Positions 53,839 to 62,980 of a stretch of 64,000 nt of DNA are shown in pieces (positions within the stretch are counted from its first letter, which is position 1; every line of letters begins with the position of its first letter). Origin of the DNA: Clytia hemisphaerica (lineage: Eukaryota; Cnidaria; Hydrozoa; Leptothecata; Clytiidae); assembly GCA_902728285.1 (NCBI GenBank), contig CACVBU010000185.1, forward strand, positions 1,048,845 through 1,112,844, given 5' to 3'. The position numbers and the translations under genes were made by a program. A model generated the notes under the pieces. The model was given only the letters and a program-made list of their open reading frames with translations. It did not search any database and was not told where the DNA came from.

Positions 53839-54012
53839 GAAAATCACTGGAAATTTTAATTCTGGCAAGAACTTACTAGGGGCCTTTATTATGGTGAGGC
53901 ATGGTGAGGAAGCAATTCTTTCAATTTTGGTGATAACTAATTTTGGTGAATTTTGTTCTGTTACTATATCATCATTCATTAAGAATTTATTTATTTATTT
54001 AGAGAAGACATT

Positions 54013-54288
54013 CAGTGCTGCAAATAGGGAAATTTCAGTTGGTCAGTAATCTTTCGAGTGTGACGAGCAGGGGGTCTGGCGGAACCATCTTAGAAAATTT
54101 TGTAGTCTGTAATGACCTTTAGATTGGCTAAACACCTATTTTGATTTAAAAACTGCTCCTCTTTTAATTAGAAGCGCTATTAAGAAGCCTCTAATCTAAA
54201 ATTTTAACCGGACAAAATGAAAAACTGAGCGGTAGAAACTACAAAATGACCGGTATTTACCGGTCACCGGCCGTTATTTGCAGCACTG
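54013..54288. mobile_element. Short element, ends CAGTGCTGCAAAT, 5-bp duplication
   Basis: Perfect 13-bp inverted ends (CAGTGCTGCAAAT, ATTTGCAGCACTG). ACATT lies directly outside both (54008-54012, 54289-54293). The CAGTG termini are hAT-like. hAT groups with 5-6 bp duplications are known in invertebrates. Confidence 0.7.
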
Positions 54289-54736
54289 ACATTGAATTAT
54301 GTAAAATACCCATTTGAAATTTTATGAAAATTTTAATGCTAGCTATGAATCATTGTATAGAGTTTGGAATTAAATTCTAATTAATAAGAGTTTTCTGACT
54401 AGTAAAATGAATTTGATATTCTTGTGTGAATCTTTATATGTGCCATTTTTAAGCTTTTTCTTGTAAATCTTTAAACGATTTTCAACTGAGGGTTTTGATA
54501 ATAAAAACATGGTGTAATAAGTTTTTTAGAGATTTGGCAGATGATCAAAAGAAATCTGCAGGAATACATTTTACATGAAACTTTAATAAACTTGGAACAT
54601 TTCGTTTTATTCAATTAACAAAAAAAGTTAGAAATATTTACTGGTCCTATGGATAATGTTCATGGGAAAGGCTTGAAAATAATATTAGATTTTGTTGAAT
54701 TTCAATATTAAAAAGAGGTCGATTGTAATCAAGGAC

Positions 54737-55047
54737 TACCTTAAAGGAATAAATTATGATGGAAATAAAATTTGGCGGATTTACCAGGAATTCCACCATA
54801 CGTCAAATTAAATTCCCGCCAAATTTAATTTATCTCGTGTATTCTCCAAATTTGTGCTATTTCAGGCCTTAAAAACAGGTTTTTGCTTATTTGGTAACAA
54901 TTTGTGGCCAAAAATTTCCTTCAATCGCCAAATTAAATTCTCGCCTAATTTCTTTTTTCTAGCAATCCACCAAATTAAATTCCTCTGAAAAAACTTTTTC
55001 AACCACCTGCAAATTAAATTCCTGCCAAAATTTCTTCCTTCAAGGTA
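54737..55047. mobile_element. MITE, ends TACCTTAAAGGAA, copy 1
   Basis: TACCTTAAAGGAATAAATT and its inverse (...tttcttccttcaaggta) bound 311 bp filled with aaattaaattcc(c/t)gcc repeats. Same family as 61133-61599. Confidence 0.65.
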
Positions 55048-55678
55048 TTATTATCAATTTTGTCGAGTCCCGAGAACAGTGAAGGTAAAGTACAATAATT
55101 CCAAATTTTATTTTTGCCTTTAATGGTTCCTAATTTTTGATTGAAAAAAGTTCCAAAAATTAATCTTGTTTTATCAGTCCTTTCCAGCTTCAAAGTATCA
55201 GATGCTTTAAAATGAAACAGCTTTGCTCCAAAGAAAATGTGACATTTACAAAAAAAAGCAGAGATATGTATTCAATTTTTTAGTAAATTTCTCAATCATT
55301 TTGTATCAAAATAACAGAACTTGAACTGAAAAGACATATATAATCTTAAAGTTCTATTCTGGAATTTTGACCAAAATGTAGTTGATTGCTATCTTTTGAA
55401 ACAATGTCCAGAAATATTCATCTATAAAATAATAAAATTTGACACTTAATACAGCTTATGAAAAAAAATCTGTCAATGTTACTTTAGATGACTGTACTCC
55501 TATTTGATTTTATCCTCAAAATAGGTTAAAAACTGAAGACTCTATGGAAAACTTTCCAAAAATTTTGTTATGTAGCAAATCAGAACATGATGACGACAGT
55601 GAAACATAATCTTTAGGTCAGAATAAATTCAACTGAAATCCAAAAAAGTCTAACATGATAATCTAGATGACAGATTTG
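55048..55678. other. AT-rich non-coding stretch
   Basis: Nothing recognisable. Confidence 0.35.
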
Positions 55679-55691
55679 TTTTATGTTTGCA
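55679..55691. repeat. Left target duplication TTTTATGTTTGCA
   Basis: 13 bp, identical to 57898-57910. It brackets the first Penelope-like insertion. Confidence 0.85.
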
Positions 55692-56090
55692 CAATAAATT
55701 GAAGTTGAGATAAGAATTGTTTGATACTCAAAGTTTCACGCAACTTTTCGTCACGATCTTCAGTCAAAAATTCTATACTAAAAATTCGTTTCAAGTTTAC
55801 AAAAATATACTGTGCACTGTAAAGTCTTCGTCAAAGCAATTGACGTCATTTCAGTCTTTGGTGTCGTGGAGTTTGAGGGTGAACTTATTCACATGCCGAC
55901 ATTTCGAGATCAGTTCATTCCTTGAATTTAACAGTTTCTCGGGTTGGTCGAATGTGGCAATTTCTAATTTTTCGCTAAGGCAGAGTGAACATTTCAGCGA
56001 AGCACGATTGAACGGTGGACATTTACGGACTGTCTTCCAAGTAATCTTTGGGGCACGATTCTTTCGTTTCAACCTCCAAATCTCCTTGGA
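55690..56090 (-). repeat. Left inverted arm, 401 bp
   Basis: Reverse complement of 57435-57835, apparently without differences. On the minus strand it encodes the end of the GIY-YIG protein, its 3' UTR and a hammerhead motif. The plus-strand frame through it is not genuine. Confidence 0.92.
55713..55774 (-). ncRNA. Hammerhead ribozyme motif in the left arm
   Basis: Exact inverse of 57751-57812. It would be transcribed from the minus strand. Confidence 0.6.
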
Positions 56091-56916
56091 GAACTTCCAA
56101 AACAATCCAAAGGTGCGTTTACTGAATCCTGCCAAAAACGAGATCGGCCGTATCGCAAAATCGATCCTTGACAGAGTGAACAACGATCTCAAAGCCCACC
56201 TGGAAATCAACCAATGGAAGAACACCAGTGAAGTTATCGAATGGTTCAAAGCCATACCGAACAAAAAGCAGCACAGGTTCGTAGTTTTTGACATCAAGGA
56301 CTTCTATCCCTCAATAACTAAAAAGCTACTATCCGACGCTATTAAATTTGCTAAACCAATCACACGCATCTCAACTGAAGACGTAAAAATAATTCAGCAT
56401 GCTCGAAAATCTTTATGCTTTAGCGACGGTTCCGCCTGGATGAAAAAGAAAGGTAGTCTGTTCGATGTCACAATGGGAGCGTTCGACGGTGCGGAAGTGT
56501 GCGAGCTCGTCGGCATTTACCTTCAGCATAAGTTAAGCGAAACGTACGACATAAAGAACTTTGGTCTTTATCGTGATGACGGACTTTCAGTTGTAAAATG
56601 CAAGACGGGGAGCAAGTTGGAACGAGTCAAAAAGGACTTGCAGTCGAAATTCCGAGAGTACGGGGATGGTTTAGAGATCGTTATTGAGTGCAATAAGACA
56701 ATCGTCAATTATTTAGATATTACTCTTAACCTTGAAGATGGTTCATTCAAGCCTTACCTGAAACCAGACAACAAACTTCAATATATAAACACTCAATCAA
56801 ACCACCCTCCAAACGTGATCAGGCAAATACCCAAAACGATCGAACAACGACTGTCAAATCACTCATCCAACGACATATCTTCACCGAAGCCAAAAAACCG
56901 TACGAGAAAGCGTTGA
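56091..56916 (+). pseudogene. Penelope-type reverse transcriptase, N-terminally truncated
   Basis: Forward coding begins abruptly at the arm junction (NFQNNPKVRLLNPAKNEIG...), so the N-terminal RT blocks are missing. Visible blocks are FVVFDIKDFYPSI (first catalytic Asp, ~56281), VTMGAFDGAEVCELVG in the place of the usual G-x2-G-x2-S/A block (~56470), LYRDDGLSV (catalytic pair, ~56568) and YLDITLNLEDG (~56712). The pattern is that of Penelope-like RTs, which are related to telomerase. The frame is lost near 56872. Continuing similarity (TEAKKPYEKALKESGYNVEL) is in another frame, and a further break lies near 57045. The product would copy the element RNA at a target nick, but this copy cannot make it. 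Confidence 0.85.
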
Positions 56917-57056
56917 AAGAAAGCGGCTACAACGTCGAACTTTCGTATAAGCCAACCAATCCAAAGAAACACACAGCCAAAAAATCGCAAACGCCACATC
57001 ACATGGTTCAACCCGCCATATAACAAGAACGTCGAGACGAAAATTGCCAGAAGATT

Positions 57057-57674
57057 TTGCAGCTTATTGACAAACACTTCCCGAAACACCATAAATTCAA
57101 CAAAATCTTCAATCGCAATACCGTTAAAGTAAGCTATAGCTGCACCAAAAACATCAAAAGCATCATCCAGAGCCACAACAAAAGCATCTTGAAACGCGAC
57201 ACTAACGGTAACGAGATCCCACCACAGTGCAACTGCAGGGTGAAAGCATCTTGCCCCCTTAACGGCTCATGTTTGGTGGAGCGTTCAGTTTATCAAGCAA
57301 CGGTCACCTGCGATGACGAACCAGATTACGGTGAAAAGTTCTACATTGGGTTAGCCGAACCTAAGTTCAAGAAACGATACGCCAACCACAAGTCATCCTT
57401 CGCCAACGAAAAGTACGAAAAAGAAACTGAACTTTCCAAGGAGATTTGGAGGTTGAAACGAAAGAATCGTGCCCCAAAGATTACTTGGAAGACAGTCCGT
57501 AAATGTCCACCGTTCAATCGTGCTTCGCTGAAATGTTCACTCTGCCTTAGCGAAAAATTAGAAATTGCCACATTCGACCAACCCGAGAAACTGTTAAATT
57601 CAAGGAATGAACTGATCTCGAAATGTCGGCATGTGAATAAGTTCACCCTCAAACTCCACGACACCAAAGACTGA
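57057..57674 (+). pseudogene. Penelope-type linker and GIY-YIG endonuclease domain
   Basis: About 205 residues form the C-terminal half of the polyprotein. Residues ~1-55 are the linker (LIDKHFPKHHKFNKIFNRNTVKVSYSC in part). A cysteine motif at ~58-72 (CNCRVKASCPLNGSC) is the zinc-finger-like element found before the endonuclease in many Penelope-like proteins. The GIY-YIG domain follows, with VYQATV (~77), KFYIGLAEPKFKKRYANH (~95-112) holding the second YIG and the Arg, and LSKEIWRLK (~128). A final C-x2-C-type cluster (CSLCLSEK) and a conserved tail precede the stop. It nicks the target DNA. The frame itself is intact but disconnected from RT by the upstream frameshifts. No initiation signal suggests separate translation. 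Confidence 0.87.
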
Positions 57675-57835
57675 AATGACGTCAATTGCTTTGACGAAGA
57701 CTTTACAGTGCACAGTATATTTTTGTAAACTTGAAACGAATTTTTAGTATAGAATTTTTGACTGAAGATCGTGACGAAAAGTTGCGTGAAACTTTGAGTA
57801 TCAAACAATTCTTATCTCAACTTCAATTTATTGTG
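57435..57835 (+). repeat. Right arm, 401 bp (forward 3' end)
   Basis: Forward partner of the left inverted arm. It includes the end of the endonuclease frame, its stop at 57674 and the hammerhead motif. Confidence 0.92.
57751..57812 (+). ncRNA. Hammerhead ribozyme motif in the 3' region
   Basis: The core is CTGAAGA (57762), stem II CGTGAC/GTTGCG with loop GAAAA, GAAAC (57788), a 5-nt loop TTTGA, then GTA as the cleavage triplet (to 57800). Stem I is formed by AGAATTTTTGA (57751) and TCAAACAATTCT (57801), complementary with one bulge. Small hammerheads with a minimal stem III are known in Penelope-like elements. The unusual points are CTGAAGA in place of CTGATGA (position 7 is variable) and an unpaired U beside stem II. 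Confidence 0.7.
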
Positions 57836-57897
57836 TAAAATGCTTCCTCCGGGTCAAGCACTCTTTTGCTGAAGAAGATATAAGCAACTTAAGAAGA

Positions 57898-57910
57898 TTT
57901 TATGTTTGCA
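57898..57910. repeat. Right target duplication TTTTATGTTTGCA
   Basis: Identical to 55679-55691. Confidence 0.85.
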
Positions 57911-59020
57911 TAAATTTTATCCCGATAAAAAAACTACTTCCAGCTTCAACATTTTTTGTCAAATTTAGTCCAATATACACACTGTACCATACTAGTTTGT
58001 ATACTTTTTGACATTTACGGCCATTTACGGTCAATATAAATAAATTTTCAGTCTGGTAATAGGATATGTTTAAAGAATTGTTTCGTGGTAAACATTAAAG
58101 AAACAGATTTATTTCTTTTTCAATACTTGAAGTTTCTTGCTTTTACACATTCATCAGTTGATTAAAATTGTTCACATAATTGCCAAGTTTTTAATTGTAT
58201 AAACCATAACCAGAACATTTTTGCAGTGAGTTTGTATTGTACGTAGTCTCAAGTTTTTCTGAAAAAGCTTCTTCACCGATCAGTTCATTTTGACTACCAG
58301 TCAAGCAATCACTGGAGATGTATGCTTTTTTCTTTTTCATACTCCTGATGCCCATGGTCATGGACAAGATAGATGTCAAAATGTATAAACATCAGTCAGT
58401 CATTCATCACGAGTGATCAGATTATAAAGAAACATGCAAGATTGCTGTTGGAAATCAGTTCAAGCAAAACAATTATATGTGGACAGCAGAGGGTCTTTTC
58501 GAGTGAATCTTTAAACTATTTTCTATAGTCATTTTGTCTTTCTGTAAAAAATCGTTTTACAAGCAGTTCCAGTTCGCTCAGTGCAGGGATAGACTGCTTA
58601 TCAAGGTCTCGTAGTATCTTTCTCTGCCAATCAAGTTTCGTTTAAATGACATTTTGCAATTTTGTCAATTGATTGGTTTGCCAAGAGTTCTTCATACTTC
58701 AACTTCTTCATGTTGAGAGTCTGTCTTTGACTTTTAAATTTACTATTTACATCAGCCATTCATTACACAAATTACATTTAGTTTGTTTTGATTTTTTCAA
58801 ATTCTCGGAATTTGTAAAATGGCGGGATTATGCTAATCGACATACCTTTTGCGTACTTGCCTAAAAGTACTTTCGTTTTTAAAGTGCACCAGGGCTTATA
58901 TCCCCCGTCAACGCGTCCATCAGAATCATCAATAGCGTAAGGGGGTTAGATAAGCCATGGAGTCGAGGGTGACATGTTAGGTTAACTGACTATGGACTAT
59001 TTATTCCGTACGAGTACATT
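57911..59020. other. Non-coding stretch
   Basis: No gene or element recognised. Confidence 0.35.
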
Positions 59021-59034
59021 GATATATGATTATC
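59021..59034. repeat. Left target duplication GATATATGATTATC
   Basis: 14 bp, identical to 59523-59536. Confidence 0.87.
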
Positions 59035-59060
59035 TACTATTGTCGAATGAAGTTAATGAG

Positions 59061-59118
59061 TTTTATTTCAAAACTAATAGTTTCACGCCGTTGAGACGCT
59101 CATCAGTTGAAAATAAAA
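59061..59118 (-). ncRNA. Hammerhead ribozyme motif, Penelope-like copy 2
   Basis: On the minus strand the canonical core CTGATGA (59106-59100), stem II GCGTC/GGCGT, GAAAC (59084-59080), loop TATTA and GTT cleavage triplet are all present. Stem I is TTTTATTTTCAA with TTGAAATAAAA (59071-59061), complementary with one bulge. Sequence differs widely from copy 1 while the fold is kept. Confidence 0.75.
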
Positions 59119-59209
59119 TTTAAAAAAACTAAAGTTCGTTTTGAATGTTTACGAAAAACAATGTACTGGCTTCTTTTGACAACAATCTTTCGAATCGTGT
59201 TGTTTTAGC

Positions 59210-59420
59210 GTGAACTTGTTCACGTGGCGGCATTTCGAAATCAGTTCGTTTCTGGAGTTCAACAGCTTGTCGGGCTGGTTGAATGTTGCAATTTCAAACT
59301 TTTCACTGAGACAAAGTGAACATTTTACGGAGGCACGGTTGAAGGGCGGACAACGACGGATAGTTTTCCAAGTAATCTTTGGGTGTCGGTTTTTACGTTT
59401 TAACCTCCAAATTTCCTTAG
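59210..59420 (-). pseudogene. GIY-YIG C-terminal fragment (Penelope-like)
   Basis: On the minus strand the sequence encodes the same C-terminal region as 57435-57674 (EIWRLKRKN..., CSLCLSEK, a tail ending just after the conserved NKF block), with numerous substitutions. It therefore comes from a different, related source element. Only about 70 residues remain, with no catalytic part, and it has no function as a gene. The plus-strand frame 59210-59437 is its shadow. Confidence 0.75.
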
Positions 59421-59522
59421 AAAATAAAACTCATTAACTTCATTCGACAATAGTATATATATGCTTCCGATTCCGATTGGTCAAGCACTCTTCTGATGAA
59501 TGAGAGTTCAACTCAACAAGAA

Positions 59523-59536
59523 GATATATGATTATC
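59523..59536. repeat. Right target duplication GATATATGATTATC
   Basis: Identical to 59021-59034. Confidence 0.87.
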
Positions 59537-60469
59537 AAAATTTCTCTTTGATACATGTTTCTATATAGGGCTACACAATATATTGACGAACAATATTCGA
59601 CAATATGGTTTGCGGACCGTAATGTACGAAGTAAACAACTGGTACTCTATTATAAAAAGGAATTTTCTTTCTGTAAACAATCCCCCTTTATTGTTGGAAT
59701 ATTGCAAATCGAGCTGACAATATATTGCAGACACCTTTTCAATATATTGTCGACATTCAGCAATATATCATCAATATATTGCCTGACAATATATTGTGTA
59801 GTGTATGTAGCCCTTATATTCTATATAATATATATTATTTTTTTCAATTTATTGTTTTTAACTTAATTAAATTCTTTTCAAAATTGGAAATATATGTGAA
59901 GGAACAAGATTTTCTTTCAACCTAAATTCAACTAGGAGATCTTTCGTCTCTATTGGTACATAATCAGTACTGCCTATACATTTGAAATATGTGTACCTTT
60001 TTCTTACCCTGTAAAGTAACCAAATTCTTTCCATCGAGAGTGAATGGTATGAATTTAAACTATTAACTACTGCAAAATGTGAATATATCCTCTTTTTCTA
60101 TAACTATAAATGATATGCCTCCCTGTAACTAATATTCTCGATAACAATTCGATTATTTCTACTGAAAAATAAGTCTCACAATACATGAACCCAAAAGCTG
60201 CCTCGGAAATGCTTAGATAGAGAGATTTACAAAGCTGAAAATGCTTTGACGGATGCTTATATCCTAAGCAAAGTTTTAGAGAAATTTCGAAAATCTTGCC
60301 AAAAACAAACAAATTCTGAAAATGAAGGCTCAAAGTAATGTTTAGCTTGTGTTTAAATTTTTGCCCTATATGAGCCTGAATATGCTTATAAAAAAAACAT
60401 GTAAAGGTCTTTTCTATCACTACCCCTTACCTCGGACTGCGAAAATTAACTCTCGAAGTTGTTGTCCCA
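59537..60469. other. Non-coding stretch
   Basis: AT-rich. It contains clustered caatatattg palindromes (59575-59800). No gene. Confidence 0.4.
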
Positions 60470-60902
60470 ATTCCCAGCTGGAAATACAGAGCTGTTCCTA
60501 TTAAGTATCATAATCGCTGCTGGCAAATCGGAACAGCTATGTTTTAGCTTTTTTATCTCCAGCTGGAAATAGAGAGCTGTTCCCTTGAGATAAATAGATT
60601 GCCCACTGGCGTTAGAACAGATACTTTCCTTTTTATCTCCAGCTGGAAATAGAGAGCTGTTCCTGTGGAATTACATAGTTGCTCCTGGCAAATCGGAACA
60701 GCTATTTTAAGGAACAAAGCAAAAAGTTCTTTTGTAGAGCTGTTCCTGGCAATGTGGGACTTTTTCTAGAGAAAATTTACTTTTCCAGCTGGAAATTTGG
60801 AGCTGTTCCGAAGAAGCTAAATATGTCAACTTTTTAGAAATATTCTCCTGGCTGGCAAATCGGAACAGCTATTTCGCCTTTTTGCCCCGGTGGCTGCTTC
60901 TG
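60470..60902 (-). repeat. CAGCTG/AGCTGTTCC repeat cluster, copy 2
   Basis: Inverse orientation relative to 43579-44110. It contains the repeated motif cCAGCTGGAAAT..AGAGCTGTTCC and its inverse ggcaaatcGGAACAGCT, and ends in cCGGTGGCTGCTtctg, mirror of the copy 1 start. Confidence 0.8.
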
Positions 60903-61008
60903 CAGTGTGTTTCAGAGAATCGCCAACGTAAATAACAGTTAAAGAAGAGCGTTCTGAAGTGTGATGGAACGATTCACGACTATCAATAAAGATCTAAACT
61001 CACTTTGT

Positions 61009-61014
61009 TTACAT
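61009..61014. repeat. 6-bp duplication TTACAT (left)
   Basis: Identical to 61669-61674 at the other side of the palindromic element. Confidence 0.55.
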
Positions 61015-61668
61015 CCAGACGATCTCAATCGAACAGAATCGATGATCGAACCAAATCGAACGCAATCGACCGATTGAAATTCGATTGTCGAACGCAGTCT
61101 TCAATCGAACCAATCGAATCTGAAAATTGCGGTACCTTAAGGGAAGAAATTTTCGCGAGAAGAAATTTTCGCGGATGAAGAATTTTCGCGGAATTTAATT
61201 TCGCGAATTTGGGCGTGATTCGCGAAATTAAATTCCGCGAAGCACACCAAAATTGTTAAATCGCGAAATTAAATTCCGCGAAATTCGATTTTTTTTCTTC
61301 TTCTTTTATTTTGATGTTTTTGACCAGGTATTAACAAAAAAGATGGACACAATTGATTTTTAAGCATTATAACGTGTATTTTTTATGAAATATAAACAAA
61401 TATAACATAACTCCGTTATGCTTAAAAGTTAATCTAAGTTGATAAATTCTTCTCAATCGCAAAATTAAATTCCGTGAAACTTTTAAAATCGGCTCATTCG
61501 CGAAATTAAATTCCGCGAAATTTGCCATTTTGAAACTCTGATTCGCGAAATTAAATTCCGCGAAAATTTCTTCTCGCGAAAATCTCTTCCCTTAAGGTAA
61601 TATTCGATTTAGTTTCGATTCCGTTCGATTGGTTCGATCGTCGATTCCGTTCGATTGAGATCGTCTGG
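61015..61668. mobile_element. Palindromic element with aatcgaac-repeat ends
   Basis: CCAGACGATCTCAATCGAAC at 61015 is inversely matched by its complement ending at 61668. The ~100-bp ends consist of degenerate aatcgaac repeats. TTACAT is duplicated on both sides. A second element (61133-61599) sits inside. Confidence 0.65.
61133..61599. mobile_element. MITE, ends TACCTTAAGGGAAGA, copy 2 (nested)
   Basis: TACCTTAAGGGAAGAAATTT at 61133 and its near-inverse ending at 61599. The interior is dominated by gcgaaattaaattccgcgaa repeats in both orientations. Same family as 54737-55047. Confidence 0.7.
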
Positions 61669-61674
61669 TTACAT

Positions 61675-62534
61675 ACAAAAACACAAATTTCAAAGGAACG
61701 TTCCAAAACGATCCAGATCTTTTTCATTATTTTTCTTTGGAACGTTCCAAACCATTTATATTTAAAATCGCTTGTGAAATGACAAAAAGTTGACCCTACC
61801 CTGTCAGAGACAGAGTAAAGAAATTACAAAATTCCATACCCTGTCAAAGCAATTTCTTGAAATTTCCTGATTTGTGGACAAGTCAGAGATTACCAGAAGG
61901 ACCAATAGAACCATCAGAAGTTGCAAAAGGGACCCTATGCCTAGCCAGTACATCCCCCGTACCCAATTCAATCCTGGAATTCAATGTTTTAGGCTGGATA
62001 CTGGAAAGCGGGCAGGAAAGCAGGGAAAATAATAAAAGAAATAATCTCAGCCTATGGAGCACAAACAATTCTTTTCCTTTTGTAGAAAAAAACATCACCA
62101 GATCACAACATTTGTACCACAATTCTTTCCCTTTTTGCCATACTGCATCACATCTACCACTTCTCTGCCTTTGGTCACCATATTATGCCGAATGGCGGGA
62201 AGCCATTTCGCACGCATGGGTTTCGTGCAGTTTTGCGCATGCAATCTATATATTGAAACTTGAAATTGTATAATATACATATCGTAATATATAATTCACT
62301 CGATATTATATATAAGGTCTTGATAATATATATAGAAAGTGTAACATTTCTATATATTTTTTCAACTGAGGATTGTTTGTAAAAACATGAAACTGCCAGT
62401 ATTGAAAAAATAATTTCCATTACTTTAACTACGATATAAAGTGTAACATATAATTTATTACAAATGGGTATTATATTTCTTAAGATAATATAGTCCAATA
62501 TGGCGGGGCATATATCCAGACTTATCTCATTTAG
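61675..62534. other. Non-coding stretch
   Basis: Short chance frames only (e.g. 61857-62273, no recognisable domain, stop-rich alternatives). A gaacgttcc palindrome occurs at 61696 and 61739. Confidence 0.35.
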
Positions 62535-62980
62535 ATGGAAAAAGAAACAGTTAAGTCAGGAGAAGTTTTCAGCATTTGCAAGCCTGAGCAAGGTGATTTG
62601 GATTCAAATAATTGGTTAGCGCATTTAAAGCTTGTAAGAAGAAAAAGTTAGCTCAAGAGGAAAAGCGAAATACAAAGAATGAGACTATCAGGAAACGCAA
62701 GGCAGCATGTAACTTTGGATCAAAGAGCTTGATGAGTAAGTTTCTTAATAAAAAACGGAAGGACTCAGTGAAGATAACACTTTAATCCAGAAGGACACAC
62801 AAAAAAGTCTTCCTGATATCGAAAAAGACCAGGAAATTGACTTTGAAATAAGAGGAAAAGGAGACAATATTGAAACAAAAAGTGTAAACCTATTCTATCA
62901 TTGTTAAACACACTGTTTCTGATTGTTTTGAACAAAACTATACCATTTCGGAAGTTGGTAAACCCCTTGTGTCATTGAAA

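Larger units (their letters stand above)
55692..57897 (+). mobile_element. Penelope-like retroelement, inverted-arm copy 1
   Basis: The parts are an inverted copy of the element's 3' end (55690-56090), a forward, 5'-truncated copy (56091-57835) with partial reverse transcriptase and GIY-YIG endonuclease, and a 62-bp unique tail (57836-57897). A perfect 13-bp target duplication flanks it. Inverted terminal arms and 5' truncation are known features of Penelope-like elements. The forward coding region has at least three frame breaks. Confidence 0.9.
59035..59522 (-). mobile_element. Penelope-like retroelement, short inverted-arm copy 2
   Basis: The 488-bp insertion with a 14-bp target duplication has two parts. 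Positions 59035-59420 are an inverted 3' end: on the minus strand, the end of the GIY-YIG protein, the 3' UTR and a hammerhead. Positions 59421-59522 are only the last ~100 bp of the forward 3' end plus tail. The 34-bp outer arms (59035-59068, 59422-59455) match exactly. The tail (tgcttcc...ggtcaagcactctt) matches that of copy 1. Confidence 0.88.

Noticed and set aside
53533..53979. Minus-strand 148-residue frame with GEGEGEGEG
   Set aside because: It is produced by the (CCCCTT)n run inside a MITE, with no conserved domain.
57341..57808. Minus-strand 155-residue frame, and the identical N-terminal 125 residues of the plus-strand frame at 55717
   Set aside because: Both are antisense readings of the Penelope-like GIY-YIG/3' UTR arm. 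They match each other only because the arms are inverted copies.
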